Source of the DNA: Gammaproteobacteria bacterium TMED92
Lineage (GTDB): Bacteria > Pseudomonadota > Gammaproteobacteria > Pseudomonadales > Azotimanducaceae
Direction of reading: 5' to 3'
Assembly: GCA_002170355.2 (NCBI GenBank)
Contig: NHET02000115.1
Coordinates: 1-13,090 of the forward strand
Length of the DNA stretch: 13,090 bases
In this document: in pieces, positions 1 through 7,601 of the stretch
Layout: each line of letters opens with the position of its first letter
Numbering within the stretch: position 1 is the stretch's first letter
The notes under the pieces: generated by a model
What the model was told of the DNA's origin: nothing
Seen by the model: the letters and a program-made list of their open reading frames with translations, nothing else
The model's database searches: none
Translations under genes and position numbers: made by a program

Positions 1-156
1 TGTGAAGGCGGTCGCCTTCTTCTTGAATAAGCTCCAGAGTATGTGAGGGCGTTCGCCTTCTTCTTGAATAAGCTCCAGAGTTTGTGAAGGAGTACGCCTC
101 CTAGTGAGTAAGCTCCAGAGTTTGTGAAGGCGGTCGCCTTCTTCTTGAGTCAACTC
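1..156. repeat. Tandem array of ~41-bp palindrome-bearing repeats
   Basis: Four consecutive copies start at 1, 42, 83 and 123, giving periods of 41, 41 and 40 bp; the fourth decays after about position 150. Each copy holds a short inverted repeat near its start. In copy 1 this is GAAGGCG-GT-CGCCTTC. Copy 2 has one change that would give a G-U pair in RNA. Copy 3 has several changes but still offers AGGAG/CTCCT. Each palindrome is followed by a pyrimidine-rich stretch or its remnant, and then by a conserved AAGCTCCAGAGT block in copies 1-3. The period is not a multiple of three, so this is not a protein repeat, and there are no unique spacers, so it is not a CRISPR array. The array may continue left of the window. 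Its function is unknown; REP-like elements or a minisatellite are possible. Confidence 0.85.
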
Positions 157-215
157 GATGACCTGTGGAGGTGACGACATAGGCATGCTGCCCAGAAAAG
201 GCGGCACGCTTGCTG

Positions 216-231
216 GCGGGGTTATCCCCGC
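216..231 (-). other. Hairpin spanning the stop codon of the CoA-transferase gene
   Basis: A perfect 6-bp GC stem (GCGGGG/CCCCGC) with a 4-nt loop lies across the TAA stop codon at 222-224 of the leftward CoA-transferase gene. On the minus strand the next T run (TTTT) is about 16 nt beyond the stem, so it is not a canonical intrinsic terminator. It could still affect the transcript's 3' end or stability. The structure is plainly visible; any function is inference. Confidence 0.4.
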
Positions 232-1427
232 AACTCGTCCCGAAACTGCGGTGCCGCTATTTCTATTAACGCGTCTTTGCGCTGGCGGTTCGGCAAGTTT
301 TTTAACTGCGCAACGCCAAACTCTGTCACCACGATGTCGACGTCAGTGCGCAGTGCGGTGACCATATCCACCTGAGGCACGATGCGCGAGACTGTGCCGC
401 CGCGAGCCGTCGCGTTCATCGCCACTATAGATCGCCCGCCTTTTGACGCTTTAGCAGCGCGCATAAAATCCACTGAACCGCCGGTACCTGAGATCTGTTT
501 ACCGCCCGCGTACTCGGCGTTGACCTGGCCGAACAGATCCACTTCCACCGCGGAGTTGATAGACACAAAATTGTCGAGTTGCGCTATGGCTCGGACTTCA
601 TGAGTATAATCAGCGCCACGAAATATCACTGTTGGCTCTTGCGCCAGCCACTCGATCAAGTCGCTGTCGCCCAACGCCATGCCGGTTACATGCAGCCTTT
701 GATCAATAGATTTTCGCACGCCATTGACGTTGCCAGCTGCGATCAACCGCTGACCTCCGGCATCCAGCAACCCGCCATGTAGACCCAGGTCATTCTTAAT
801 TTTTAACTCATTCAGAATCGCCGCCGGAATTGCGCCGATTCCCGTTTGAATGCAGTCGCCGTCGTTGACAAGTTCCGTCACCAGCTTACCAATCGTCAAG
901 GCGGCAGCGTCTATTTTAGGTGCAGGTATTGCCGCCAACGTGCGCTCGCTTTCAAACACATAGTCAATTTGCGTCAATTCAATCCGTGGGCAACCTAACG
1001 GTGCCTTTATGCCTCTATTAAGTTCGGCGATAACTACTTTGGCAGCGCTGAGTGCGGCCGCAGCAAAGTCCACATTTGGCCCCAGGCGCAGCACGCCGTC
1101 GCGGTCGTAGGCCACCTGCAGCAAACACACATCTAAATCTTCGGCCAAATAATCGAATACTGCGCGCATTTGCATGGGCAGATAGTGCACCCGTTGGGCA
1201 TCTGCCTTGGCTAGAGTTGGGGTCATGAAGAAGGTGGTCAAGGTGGCGCTGTTGTTCCAAGCGGTAACGTCCACCGCATTCAACCCTGGCAGCGGAAATT
1301 GCACAAAGTTCAACCGCTCTGGTAGCTCTAGTTCAGCCATTGCGCGCAATAGTCCGGTTGGCTCGTTACTGCTGCCAGCTATAAATACCCGCTGACCTGG
1401 TGCGAATAACCTCAACAAATCCCGCAC
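222..1427 (-). CDS. Acetyl-CoA hydrolase/transferase family protein (4-hydroxybutyrate CoA-transferase-like)
   Basis: This 401-residue cytosolic enzyme is of the type that moves CoA between acyl groups, or hydrolyses acyl-CoA, through a glutamyl-CoA intermediate. Visible family marks are GIGAIPAAIL (196-205), a GLHGG block (215-219), SAVEVDLFGQVNAE (292-305) whose E295 is the candidate catalytic glutamate, the glycine-rich GTGG (314-317) near the CoA site, and VTEFGVAQL (368-376). The length suits the 4-hydroxybutyrate CoA-transferase group, which is shorter than Cat1/Ach1 enzymes. The start is GTG at 1427, with an AGGAG site about 9 nt upstream that sits inside the end of the preceding gene, whose stop codon is only 3 bp away. 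The two genes are therefore probably cotranscribed. In place of the acidic residue commonly seen in the GIHxE block this protein has GLHGG, so it may belong to a divergent subgroup. The substrate is unknown; the nearby acyl-CoA genes favour fatty or hydroxy acids. Confidence 0.88.
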   Translation of the reverse strand: MRDLLRLFAPGQRVFIAGSSNEPTGLLRAMAELELPERLNFVQFPLPGLNAVDVTAWNNSATLTTFFMTPTLAKADAQRVHYLPMQMRAVFDYLAEDLDVCLLQVAYDRDGVLRLGPNVDFAAAALSAAKVVIAELNRGIKAPLGCPRIELTQIDYVFESERTLAAIPAPKIDAAALTIGKLVTELVNDGDCIQTGIGAIPAAILNELKIKNDLGLHGGLLDAGGQRLIAAGNVNGVRKSIDQRLHVTGMALGDSDLIEWLAQEPTVIFRGADYTHEVRAIAQLDNFVSINSAVEVDLFGQVNAEYAGGKQISGTGGSVDFMRAAKASKGGRSIVAMNATARGGTVSRIVPQVDMVTALRTDVDIVVTEFGVAQLKNLPNRQRKDALIEIAAPQFRDELRG

Positions 1428-1430
1428 GGC

Positions 1431-1790
1431 CTATCTCCTGCTGCGCAGCAAAAACAACACATAACCATAAGCGCCCACGTAGTAAGCCGGTGGAAACCAC
1501 AGCGGCCACAGCGCTACCAACGCACTACCGGTGACTGGCAACGCCAGATAGATGTGACGAAACCACAAGAATATCAGCGCTAACAACAAACCGCTGACCG
1601 CTGCCATAGCTACACCCTGACGCGCTGAATACAACGTGCAGACCACACCACCGGCCAGTCCGCCAAGCCAAACCGGCAGCAGCGCCATCACCGATGTTGA
1701 CTCGCCTAGCCCATTGCTGACCACAAACCAGACAAAGCTGCCCACCATCATCGCGATAGCGGTACGCAGAAATGACAACACAGCTAACAC
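1431..1790 (-). CDS. Small four-helix membrane protein of unknown function
   Basis: This 119-residue, strongly hydrophobic protein has about four predicted transmembrane segments (roughly residues 2-27, 34-56, 59-84 and 88-115) and a basic tail (RSRR) that probably lies in the cytoplasm. I do not recognise a named family, and no catalytic or metal-binding motif is visible. The start taken is GTG at 1790; an in-frame TAG lies only 15 nt upstream, so no longer version is possible. A later ATG pair (residues 14-15) would cut into the first helix and is less likely. The stop lies 3 bp before the CoA-transferase start, and that gene's ribosome-binding site overlaps this gene's end, so the two are likely an operon. 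The divergent gene lhr begins 97 bp away on the other strand. A role in transport or membrane organisation would be a guess. Confidence 0.7.
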   Translation of the reverse strand: MLAVLSFLRTAIAMMVGSFVWFVVSNGLGESTSVMALLPVWLGGLAGGVVCTLYSARQGVAMAAVSGLLLALIFLWFRHIYLALPVTGSALVALWPLWFPPAYYVGAYGYVLFLLRSRR

Positions 1791-1887
1791 GTTCGCTTTC
1801 GCCTACACTAAAAGCCGCCATGATAACCATAATCTGTCATAAGCGACTCCGCACGGCCGCCCCATCAACTGCTAACTGCGGTATGCG

Positions 1888-4800
1888 ATGAATAGCCTCG
1901 ACGCTTTCCATCCATCTATTCGTAGCTGGTTCGAAAAGAATTTCAGTGCGCCTACCGCCGTGCAGCAAGCAAGCTGGCCGGTAATCGCAGCAAACGAACA
2001 CGCGCTGATCACCGCACCGACCGGCAGTGGCAAAACCCTGACCGCTTTCTTGTGGTCACTGAGCCAATTCGCCGGCGGCAGCTTGGGTACTGGTAGCACC
2101 AAGGTGTTGTACATCTCGCCGCTGAAAGCGCTAAACAATGACATTCAACAAAATCTGCTGACACCGCTTGCGCAATTAGTGGCGGACTATGGCCTGCCAC
2201 CACTACAAGTACGAGTGCGTTCTGGCGATACCGAACAAAGCGAACGTCAGCGCATGTTGCGCAAGCCGCCGGACATTCTTATCACAACACCAGAGAGTTT
2301 GGCGCTGATGCTGACCACACAAAAAGGCCAAACTGCACTGCAAGATGTGGCCACTGTGATCGTTGATGAAATCCACGCCTTGGTGGAGAACCGCCGCGGT
2401 GTACGATTAATGGCGGCGCTAGAGCAACTCAGCGAACTCGCTGGGGAATTTCAACGTATTGCTCTGTCCGCTACGGTTACACCACTGCAAGAAGTTGCAC
2501 GCTACTTTGGTGGCTTTGCGGCGGACGGCCAACCGCGCCGGATCAAACAAGTCAACGCCGCTGGTGACAAGCAAATTGATTTGCAGATTAAGTTTCCGGC
2601 CGCGGCTCATGCCGCGGCGGAGCGCGGCGAAAAAATATGGCAACCCTTGTGTGCTGACTTTCGCCAACGCATTGACCACAACCGCTCGACACTGCTGTTT
2701 GTCAACAGTCGCCGCCTGGCGGAGAAGATCACCCTAGAAATCAATCAAGACGCTACCCAACCCAAAGCCTATGCCCATCATGGTTCCTTGGCGAAAGACG
2801 TTCGTCATACCGTTGAGACTCGCTTAAAGGCCGGTGAGTTGGACGCCATTGTCGCTACTAATTCCCTGGAAATGGGCATCGATATCGGTGACTTAGACGA
2901 AGTGATCATGGTGCAGTCTCCTCCGAGTGTCGCCGCTACCCTGCAGCGTATTGGCCGCGCCGGTCACCGGGTTAACGAAGTCAGTCGTGGTTGTTTGTAT
3001 CCCAGCCATGCGCAAGATTTTGTCGAGGCCGCTGCATTGGCCCGTGCTGTCGCGCAGCGCGACATCGAGCCGTTGCAGCTCTTGTACAACCCCTTAGATG
3101 TGTTGGCGCAAATCATTATTGGTATGGTGGCGAACTTTGAGCGCAGTGTTGATTCCATTTACAACCTCCTGCGTCAGTGCAGTCCGTACCACGAACTTGA
3201 CCGCGATCAATACGACTTGGTAATCGACATGCTCAGCGGCCGTTTTGAGGGCAGCCGCGTTCGGGAACTCAAACCCAGAATAGTGTTGGATCGGGTTACC
3301 CAGCGGGTTAAGGCGAATCGTGGAGCGGTGCTGGCATTGTATAGTTCTGGCGGCACTATTCCTGACCGTGGGTACTTCCAGCTCAAGCACAAAGACAGTG
3401 GGGCTAAACTGGGCGAGCTAGACGAGGAGTTCGTCTGGGAAGCAACTATTGGCGACAACTTCACCTTAGGCACCCAGCACTGGCGCATTCATAGCATTAC
3501 CCATAACGACGTCTTGGTCACCGAGGCGCGCAGCGGTAATACACTGCCGCCATTTTGGCGCAGTGAAACCTTTAATCGGTCGGTGCACTTTTCAGCGCAG
3601 ATTGGCGAATTCCTCTACCACGCTGAAGATCGATTGCGGAGTAAGTTGAATCTGGGCGATGAACTCACCAACGACCAACAGTTCGAGCCTGCGGCAGCGG
3701 CCGAACTTGTGGATTTTTTACAGCGCCAGCGTGAACATACACAAGCCCCCCTACCCCATCGCGAACACATTTTGTTTGAGCATGTGCTGGCGGGGCCGGC
3801 CGGCTATCAAGGCCCGGACCAACCGCAGCAGTTGGTTATCCATACCTACTGGGGGGGCAAGATCAATCGACCTTGGGCTTTGGCACTAAGCGTGGCTTGG
3901 CAGGCGCACACCGGCTGCAAACCAGAAATGCACGTAGACAACAATGTGGTGGTTATTCAGTGCAAAAGTCTTAACGAAGGTCTTGTGCCAGACTTTGCCG
4001 ATCAATTGCTGAGCTGGGTCAACCAGGACAATTTGCTGGCGTTATTACGGCAGCGACTCGAGGCCTCTGGCTTTTTTGGCGCACGCTTTCGCGAATGTGC
4101 CGGACGGGCCCTATTGCTCAACAAGCAGCGCTTTAACCAGCGCCTGCCGCTGTGGATGAGCCGTCTGCAGGCGAAAAAGCTGATGAGCAAGATTAAGTCG
4201 CTGGCAGACTTTCCGATCATGCTGGAAACCTGGCGGACCTGTCTGCAGGACGAATTCGATCTAGCAAGCCTGGGCTCGCGACTCACTGCCGCGCAAGCAG
4301 GCGAAATCCGCTCGAGCCTCGTGGTCACCCAAACGCCTAGTCCCTTTGCCCAAAGTGTGACCTTCGACCAAGTCAGTCGCTACATGTACGCGGACGATAC
4401 ACCAGAAGACGAAGACCCCAGCGCCATGAGTGCTGACCTTATTCAACGCGCAGTGTTTGATCCGACATTGCGGCCAAAAATCGATCGCAGCACTATTGCC
4501 GAGTTCGTAGCCAAACGTCAGCGTCGGGCGCCGGGTTACGAACCAAGCACTGCTGAGGATTGGGCGGAATGGCTTAAAGAGCGGATATTGATCCCGCTTT
4601 CGGAACTACCGGCAGAACTCGAGCTGCCGGACAGTCTGCGAACAGTACATGCCGGACCGCGCCAATACGTAACGCATATCGAACTGTTGCATGGCCTGCA
4701 CGAGCAGGGGCTGCTCGTCGGCAAGCCGCCCACAGACGCGCCTCAACTCCTTGAACAACGCTCGCTGCTAGAACTGAACCGCGAAATTCTGTCTTTTTAC

Positions 4801-6201
4801 GGGCCGCTTACCGAAACAGAGATTGGGGCGCTTTTACCCAACACGGCAGCCGGCCTGTTCAGTGCCGACGAAACATTTGTGCAGGGCGAACTTGTTCAAG
4901 GCAGCAACGAGCGCTTTTGGTGTGACGCCGAAAACCTAGAGAGTTTGATTCGCTTTCAGCGCGCTGCGCGGCGCCAGACGATAGCGCCATTAACTCTGCA
5001 AGGACTCGTAGGGTATTGGTCGAACCTGCATCAACTCAGCGCCAAGCCCAATGAGGAACTTGCCCTGTCTGCGCTGGAGTTGTTGCGAACCTACCCTGCT
5101 GCTTTATCTACCTGGCTCAACGATCTGCTGCCTGCACGCGGCCAAAACACCGCAAGCTTAGATGCCGCGATACAGGGTTATGAAATGCGTTGGCACGGCA
5201 CCGGTAAGCAACACATAACGTTTGGCTATCCAGAGGATTTAGCGTTACTCGGCCCACAGCAAACTACCTCGTTGGCAGGCCTTTTCACCGATCCACAAGG
5301 CCGCTACAGCTACGGGCAACTGGCAGACCGGGCAGTGTTCGAAGAACGCGACCTGAGTGCAGCCGAACTTAACGAGCAGTGGTGGCAGGCCGTCTGGCAC
5401 GGCCAGTTATGCTGTGACACCTTAGAACCACTGCGCCAAGGCCTACTGCGCAAATTCAACCTTGAACGTGCCGAGCACCGTTCTCGGAGCAGCCGCCGAA
5501 GGGTACCGGGCTTTCGCGCAACCCCAAGTTGGGCCGGCAATTGGTGGCTCAGCCCCGTCAGCGAGATTTCCGATCCGCTGGATAGACTGGAAGCCAACAA
5601 AGAGCGAGTGCGATTGCTGCTGGATCGCTACGGTTGGATTAATCGCGATTTGGTCAACCGTGAACGGCTGCCCGTATGCAGCGATGGCAATGCCCAGGGG
5701 CACTGGCGTTGGCGCGACGCTTTTGCTGCCTTGCGCATTATGGAATTGGCGGGCGAAGTGACTATGGGCCACTTCGTCAAAGACGCAGACACGCCGCAAT
5801 TTGCCACCCCAAGTTCCATCACTGCCATGAGCACAAAACTCAATATGTACGATCATTTTTGGTTAGCAGCTACCGACCCTATTGCACCCTGCGGTCTTGG
5901 GCTCGCTGCAGACCAGTTGCCGCGCCGGGTTGAAGGTAACTACTTAGCATTCTGTGACGGCGAGGTAGCCCTAGTGGTAGAAAATTACGGGGCCCGTTTG
6001 CGCTACCTCGTGCCTGCAGAGCATTCTCAACTAGCGAAAATAAATCAGGTGCTCGTGCATCTGGCCACGGTTCATCAGCGCACAATTAACGTGAGCGAAA
6101 TTAACGCCGAGCCGGCGCTCGGCAACGCTTATCTCACCGGGCTACGCACCGTGCTACGGGTCAGTCACGACCACAAGCAAGTCACCCTTACGGCCAGTTA
6201 G
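1888..6201 (+). CDS. lhr: Lhr, large ATP-dependent superfamily 2 helicase
   Basis: This 1437-residue protein is a full-length bacterial Lhr, a 3'-5' ATP-dependent DNA translocase/helicase implicated in nucleic-acid repair. RecA domain 1 holds Walker A APTGSGKT (43-50), DEIH (160-163) and SAT (194-196). RecA domain 2 holds motif IV LLFVNSRR (269-276), AHHGS (296-300), motif V around MGIDIG (329-334) and motif VI QRIGRAGHR (353-361). Winged-helix and beta-barrel parts of the Lhr core follow. The 'DEAD/H-associated' region is around residues 630-770, with HTYWGGKINRPWAL and FRECAGRALLLNK. The remaining C-terminal part, about 600 residues, corresponds to the Lhr-CTD that distinguishes full-length Lhr from Lhr-core. 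The length is slightly below E. coli Lhr (about 1538 aa). All helicase motifs look intact. The start is ATG 1888, with no strong ribosome-binding site. An out-of-frame ATG at 1883 stops after two codons and overlaps the start. The gene is divergent from the membrane-protein gene and 45 bp ahead of the deacetylase gene. Confidence 0.96.
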   Translation: MNSLDAFHPSIRSWFEKNFSAPTAVQQASWPVIAANEHALITAPTGSGKTLTAFLWSLSQFAGGSLGTGSTKVLYISPLKALNNDIQQNLLTPLAQLVADYGLPPLQVRVRSGDTEQSERQRMLRKPPDILITTPESLALMLTTQKGQTALQDVATVIVDEIHALVENRRGVRLMAALEQLSELAGEFQRIALSATVTPLQEVARYFGGFAADGQPRRIKQVNAAGDKQIDLQIKFPAAAHAAAERGEKIWQPLCADFRQRIDHNRSTLLFVNSRRLAEKITLEINQDATQPKAYAHHGSLAKDVRHTVETRLKAGELDAIVATNSLEMGIDIGDLDEVIMVQSPPSVAATLQRIGRAGHRVNEVSRGCLYPSHAQDFVEAAALARAVAQRDIEPLQLLYNPLDVLAQIIIGMVANFERSVDSIYNLLRQCSPYHELDRDQYDLVIDMLSGRFEGSRVRELKPRIVLDRVTQRVKANRGAVLALYSSGGTIPDRGYFQLKHKDSGAKLGELDEEFVWEATIGDNFTLGTQHWRIHSITHNDVLVTEARSGNTLPPFWRSETFNRSVHFSAQIGEFLYHAEDRLRSKLNLGDELTNDQQFEPAAAAELVDFLQRQREHTQAPLPHREHILFEHVLAGPAGYQGPDQPQQLVIHTYWGGKINRPWALALSVAWQAHTGCKPEMHVDNNVVVIQCKSLNEGLVPDFADQLLSWVNQDNLLALLRQRLEASGFFGARFRECAGRALLLNKQRFNQRLPLWMSRLQAKKLMSKIKSLADFPIMLETWRTCLQDEFDLASLGSRLTAAQAGEIRSSLVVTQTPSPFAQSVTFDQVSRYMYADDTPEDEDPSAMSADLIQRAVFDPTLRPKIDRSTIAEFVAKRQRRAPGYEPSTAEDWAEWLKERILIPLSELPAELELPDSLRTVHAGPRQYVTHIELLHGLHEQGLLVGKPPTDAPQLLEQRSLLELNREILSFYGPLTETEIGALLPNTAAGLFSADETFVQGELVQGSNERFWCDAENLESLIRFQRAARRQTIAPLTLQGLVGYWSNLHQLSAKPNEELALSALELLRTYPAALSTWLNDLLPARGQNTASLDAAIQGYEMRWHGTGKQHITFGYPEDLALLGPQQTTSLAGLFTDPQGRYSYGQLADRAVFEERDLSAAELNEQWWQAVWHGQLCCDTLEPLRQGLLRKFNLERAEHRSRSSRRRVPGFRATPSWAGNWWLSPVSEISDPLDRLEANKERVRLLLDRYGWINRDLVNRERLPVCSDGNAQGHWRWRDAFAALRIMELAGEVTMGHFVKDADTPQFATPSSITAMSTKLNMYDHFWLAATDPIAPCGLGLAADQLPRRVEGNYLAFCDGEVALVVENYGARLRYLVPAEHSQLAKINQVLVHLATVHQRTINVSEINAEPALGNAYLTGLRTVLRVSHDHKQVTLTAS

Positions 6202-6210
6202 ATGTAAGCC

Positions 6211-6239
6211 TTGGTTGTGTTGCACGCTTCGGGCATATT
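6211..6239 (+). promoter_or_regulatory. Possible sigma70-like promoter for the deacetylase-cytochrome pair
   Basis: In the 45-bp gap after lhr, TTGGTT (6211-6216) and CATATT (6234-6239) are 17 bp apart, matching the consensus at three and four of six positions. Initiation about 7 nt after the -10 box would fall at or next to the ATG at 6247, which has no visible Shine-Dalgarno sequence. The match is weak and readthrough from lhr is equally possible. Confidence 0.25.
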
Positions 6240-6246
6240 CTGATCT

Positions 6247-7158
6247 ATGCATATTTATACCCATCCAGAATTTATTCACCACGAGGTGGCGGCAGGTCAT
6301 CCCGAGCGCCCGGAACGGCTCAGTCATTTGATGGCGCACCTCGAGCGTGAGGGCATCGCCGCAGATTGCCCATTGCGCGAACCGACAGATTTAACCGATG
6401 CACAAATTCTGGCGGCGCATACTCCTGAATACCTGCGTTTTTTGCAGCGCAGCGAGCCAACCGAGGGCATCGTGCCTTTGGACCCAGACACTTGGATGGG
6501 CGAGCGCAGCCTCGGCGCCGCCAGATTGGCGGCCAGTGCCGTATGCAGTGGCGTTGATGATGTATTAAAAACAGCGATAAACCGTGTGTTCTGTGCAGTA
6601 AGACCGCCGGGACACCACGCTGAAGTCGGCTCAGCCATGGGTTTTTGTTTGCTCAATAGCGTTGCCATTGCGGCACTGCATGCCCTTGAACATCCTGACA
6701 TCGAACGCGTGGCGATTGTTGACTTTGACGTGCACCACGGCAACGGCACTGTGGATATTTGCAAAGACCGAGCAGAGATTATGGTGTGTTCAAGTTTTCA
6801 GCACCCTTACTATCCAAACCGCTTAGACAACCTTGAACAAGCCAACATCGTTAACACTCCCCTCGAGGCAGGCTGCGATGGCAACGACTTTCGTCGCGCG
6901 ATCAGCACTAGCTGGTTACCCGCCCTAGAGCAGCATCAGCCCGACTTGGTGCTGGTATCTGCAGGTTTCGATGCGCACCAGGCCGATCCGCTTGCCGCCA
7001 TCAATTTAACTGAGGACGACTTTGGCTGGGTTACCCAACAGATTGTTGATGTGGCAACGCAATTCAGCCAAGGCCGCGTTGTCTCGACGTTAGAGGGCGG
7101 TTACGACTTGGACGCATTAGCACGATCGGTAAGCGCACACCTGCAGGTATTGATGTGA
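6247..7158 (+). CDS. Histone deacetylase family (class II-like) zinc amidohydrolase
   Basis: This 303-residue enzyme has the arginase/deacetylase fold and removes acetyl groups from an amine or lysine substrate using one zinc ion. The N-terminal HPExPERL motif (18-25) is typical of the family. The general-base histidines lie in RPPGHHAE (H123, H124). The metal ligands are D161 and H163 in DFDVHHGNGT, plus D242 in VSAGFDAHQADPL. LEGGYD (282-287) supplies the transition-state tyrosine Y286. All active-site residues are present and the length is normal for the bacterial single-domain form. Bacterial members act on acetylpolyamines, other small acetylated amines or acetyl-lysine proteins; sequence alone does not decide which. 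The protein is cytosolic, with no signal peptide. The start is ATG 6247 and no clear ribosome-binding site precedes it. The stop codon overlaps the GTG start of the cytochrome c gene in the arrangement GTGA, so the two are probably translationally coupled. Confidence 0.93.
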   Translation: MHIYTHPEFIHHEVAAGHPERPERLSHLMAHLEREGIAADCPLREPTDLTDAQILAAHTPEYLRFLQRSEPTEGIVPLDPDTWMGERSLGAARLAASAVCSGVDDVLKTAINRVFCAVRPPGHHAEVGSAMGFCLLNSVAIAALHALEHPDIERVAIVDFDVHHGNGTVDICKDRAEIMVCSSFQHPYYPNRLDNLEQANIVNTPLEAGCDGNDFRRAISTSWLPALEQHQPDLVLVSAGFDAHQADPLAAINLTEDDFGWVTQQIVDVATQFSQGRVVSTLEGGYDLDALARSVSAHLQVLM

Positions 7159-7601
7159 CTTCACGCTTACTGATGCTGCTAAGCATTGCGACCGGAGCCG
7201 TGACCGCGGACGAGAGCCAAATGATCACTGCGCTGACTGCAGCCAATGTGGATCCAGCACAAGCTCGACTAAACTACATGCTTAACTGCCAAGGCTGTCA
7301 TGCCGTGGACGGCCGCGGTCTCAATGACATTCCGACAATGGCGGACTTTGTTGGTAAATTTTTGGCAGTTGACGGCGGGCGCGCATATTTGGTGCGGGTT
7401 CCAGGCTCTGCAAATGCACCGCTGAGTGACGCCGAGTTGGCCGAGGTACTGAACTGGATTCTGATAACCATGAGCTACGCGCATTTACCAGAACCGTTTG
7501 TGCCATACACTCCAAGCGAGGTGTACACCTTTCGCCAGCAGCCTCTCACCGACGCTGCAGCGAAAAGACAACAGTTGCTGACGCTACTGGAAAACGGCTA
7601 G
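7155..7601 (+). CDS. Small exported monoheme cytochrome c
   Basis: This 148-residue protein has a short signal peptide (residues 1-18, probable cut after VTA) and one heme-binding motif, C45-QG-C48-H49, so it should be exported and matured in the periplasm. It would carry electrons to or from a partner dehydrogenase or oxidase. The sixth heme ligand is uncertain: M62 (in PTMADF) is a candidate and M106 is an alternative. The block GRAYLVRVPGS...LSDAELAEVLNWIL resembles a recurrent group of small bacterial c-type cytochromes whose partner I cannot name. The start is GTG 7155, overlapping the deacetylase stop by 4 bp. An ATG at codon 7 would remove the basic residue of the signal peptide and is less likely. 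The stop overlaps the stop of the convergent SDR gene. No electron-donating enzyme is encoded in the window. Confidence 0.85.
   Translation: MTSRLLMLLSIATGAVTADESQMITALTAANVDPAQARLNYMLNCQGCHAVDGRGLNDIPTMADFVGKFLAVDGGRAYLVRVPGSANAPLSDAELAEVLNWILITMSYAHLPEPFVPYTPSEVYTFRQQPLTDAAAKRQQLLTLLENG

Noticed and set aside
1..156. CRISPR array
   Set aside because: Repeats are directly abutting with no unique spacers, and no cas gene is present.
1804..1833. Promoter for lhr using CATAAT at 1828-1833
   Set aside because: The -10-like box is acceptable but no reasonable -35 box lies at the right distance.
5443..5856. 137-residue minus-strand open frame inside lhr
   Set aside because: It is antisense to an intact, motif-rich helicase region and has no recognisable domain or ribosome-binding site; a codon-bias shadow.
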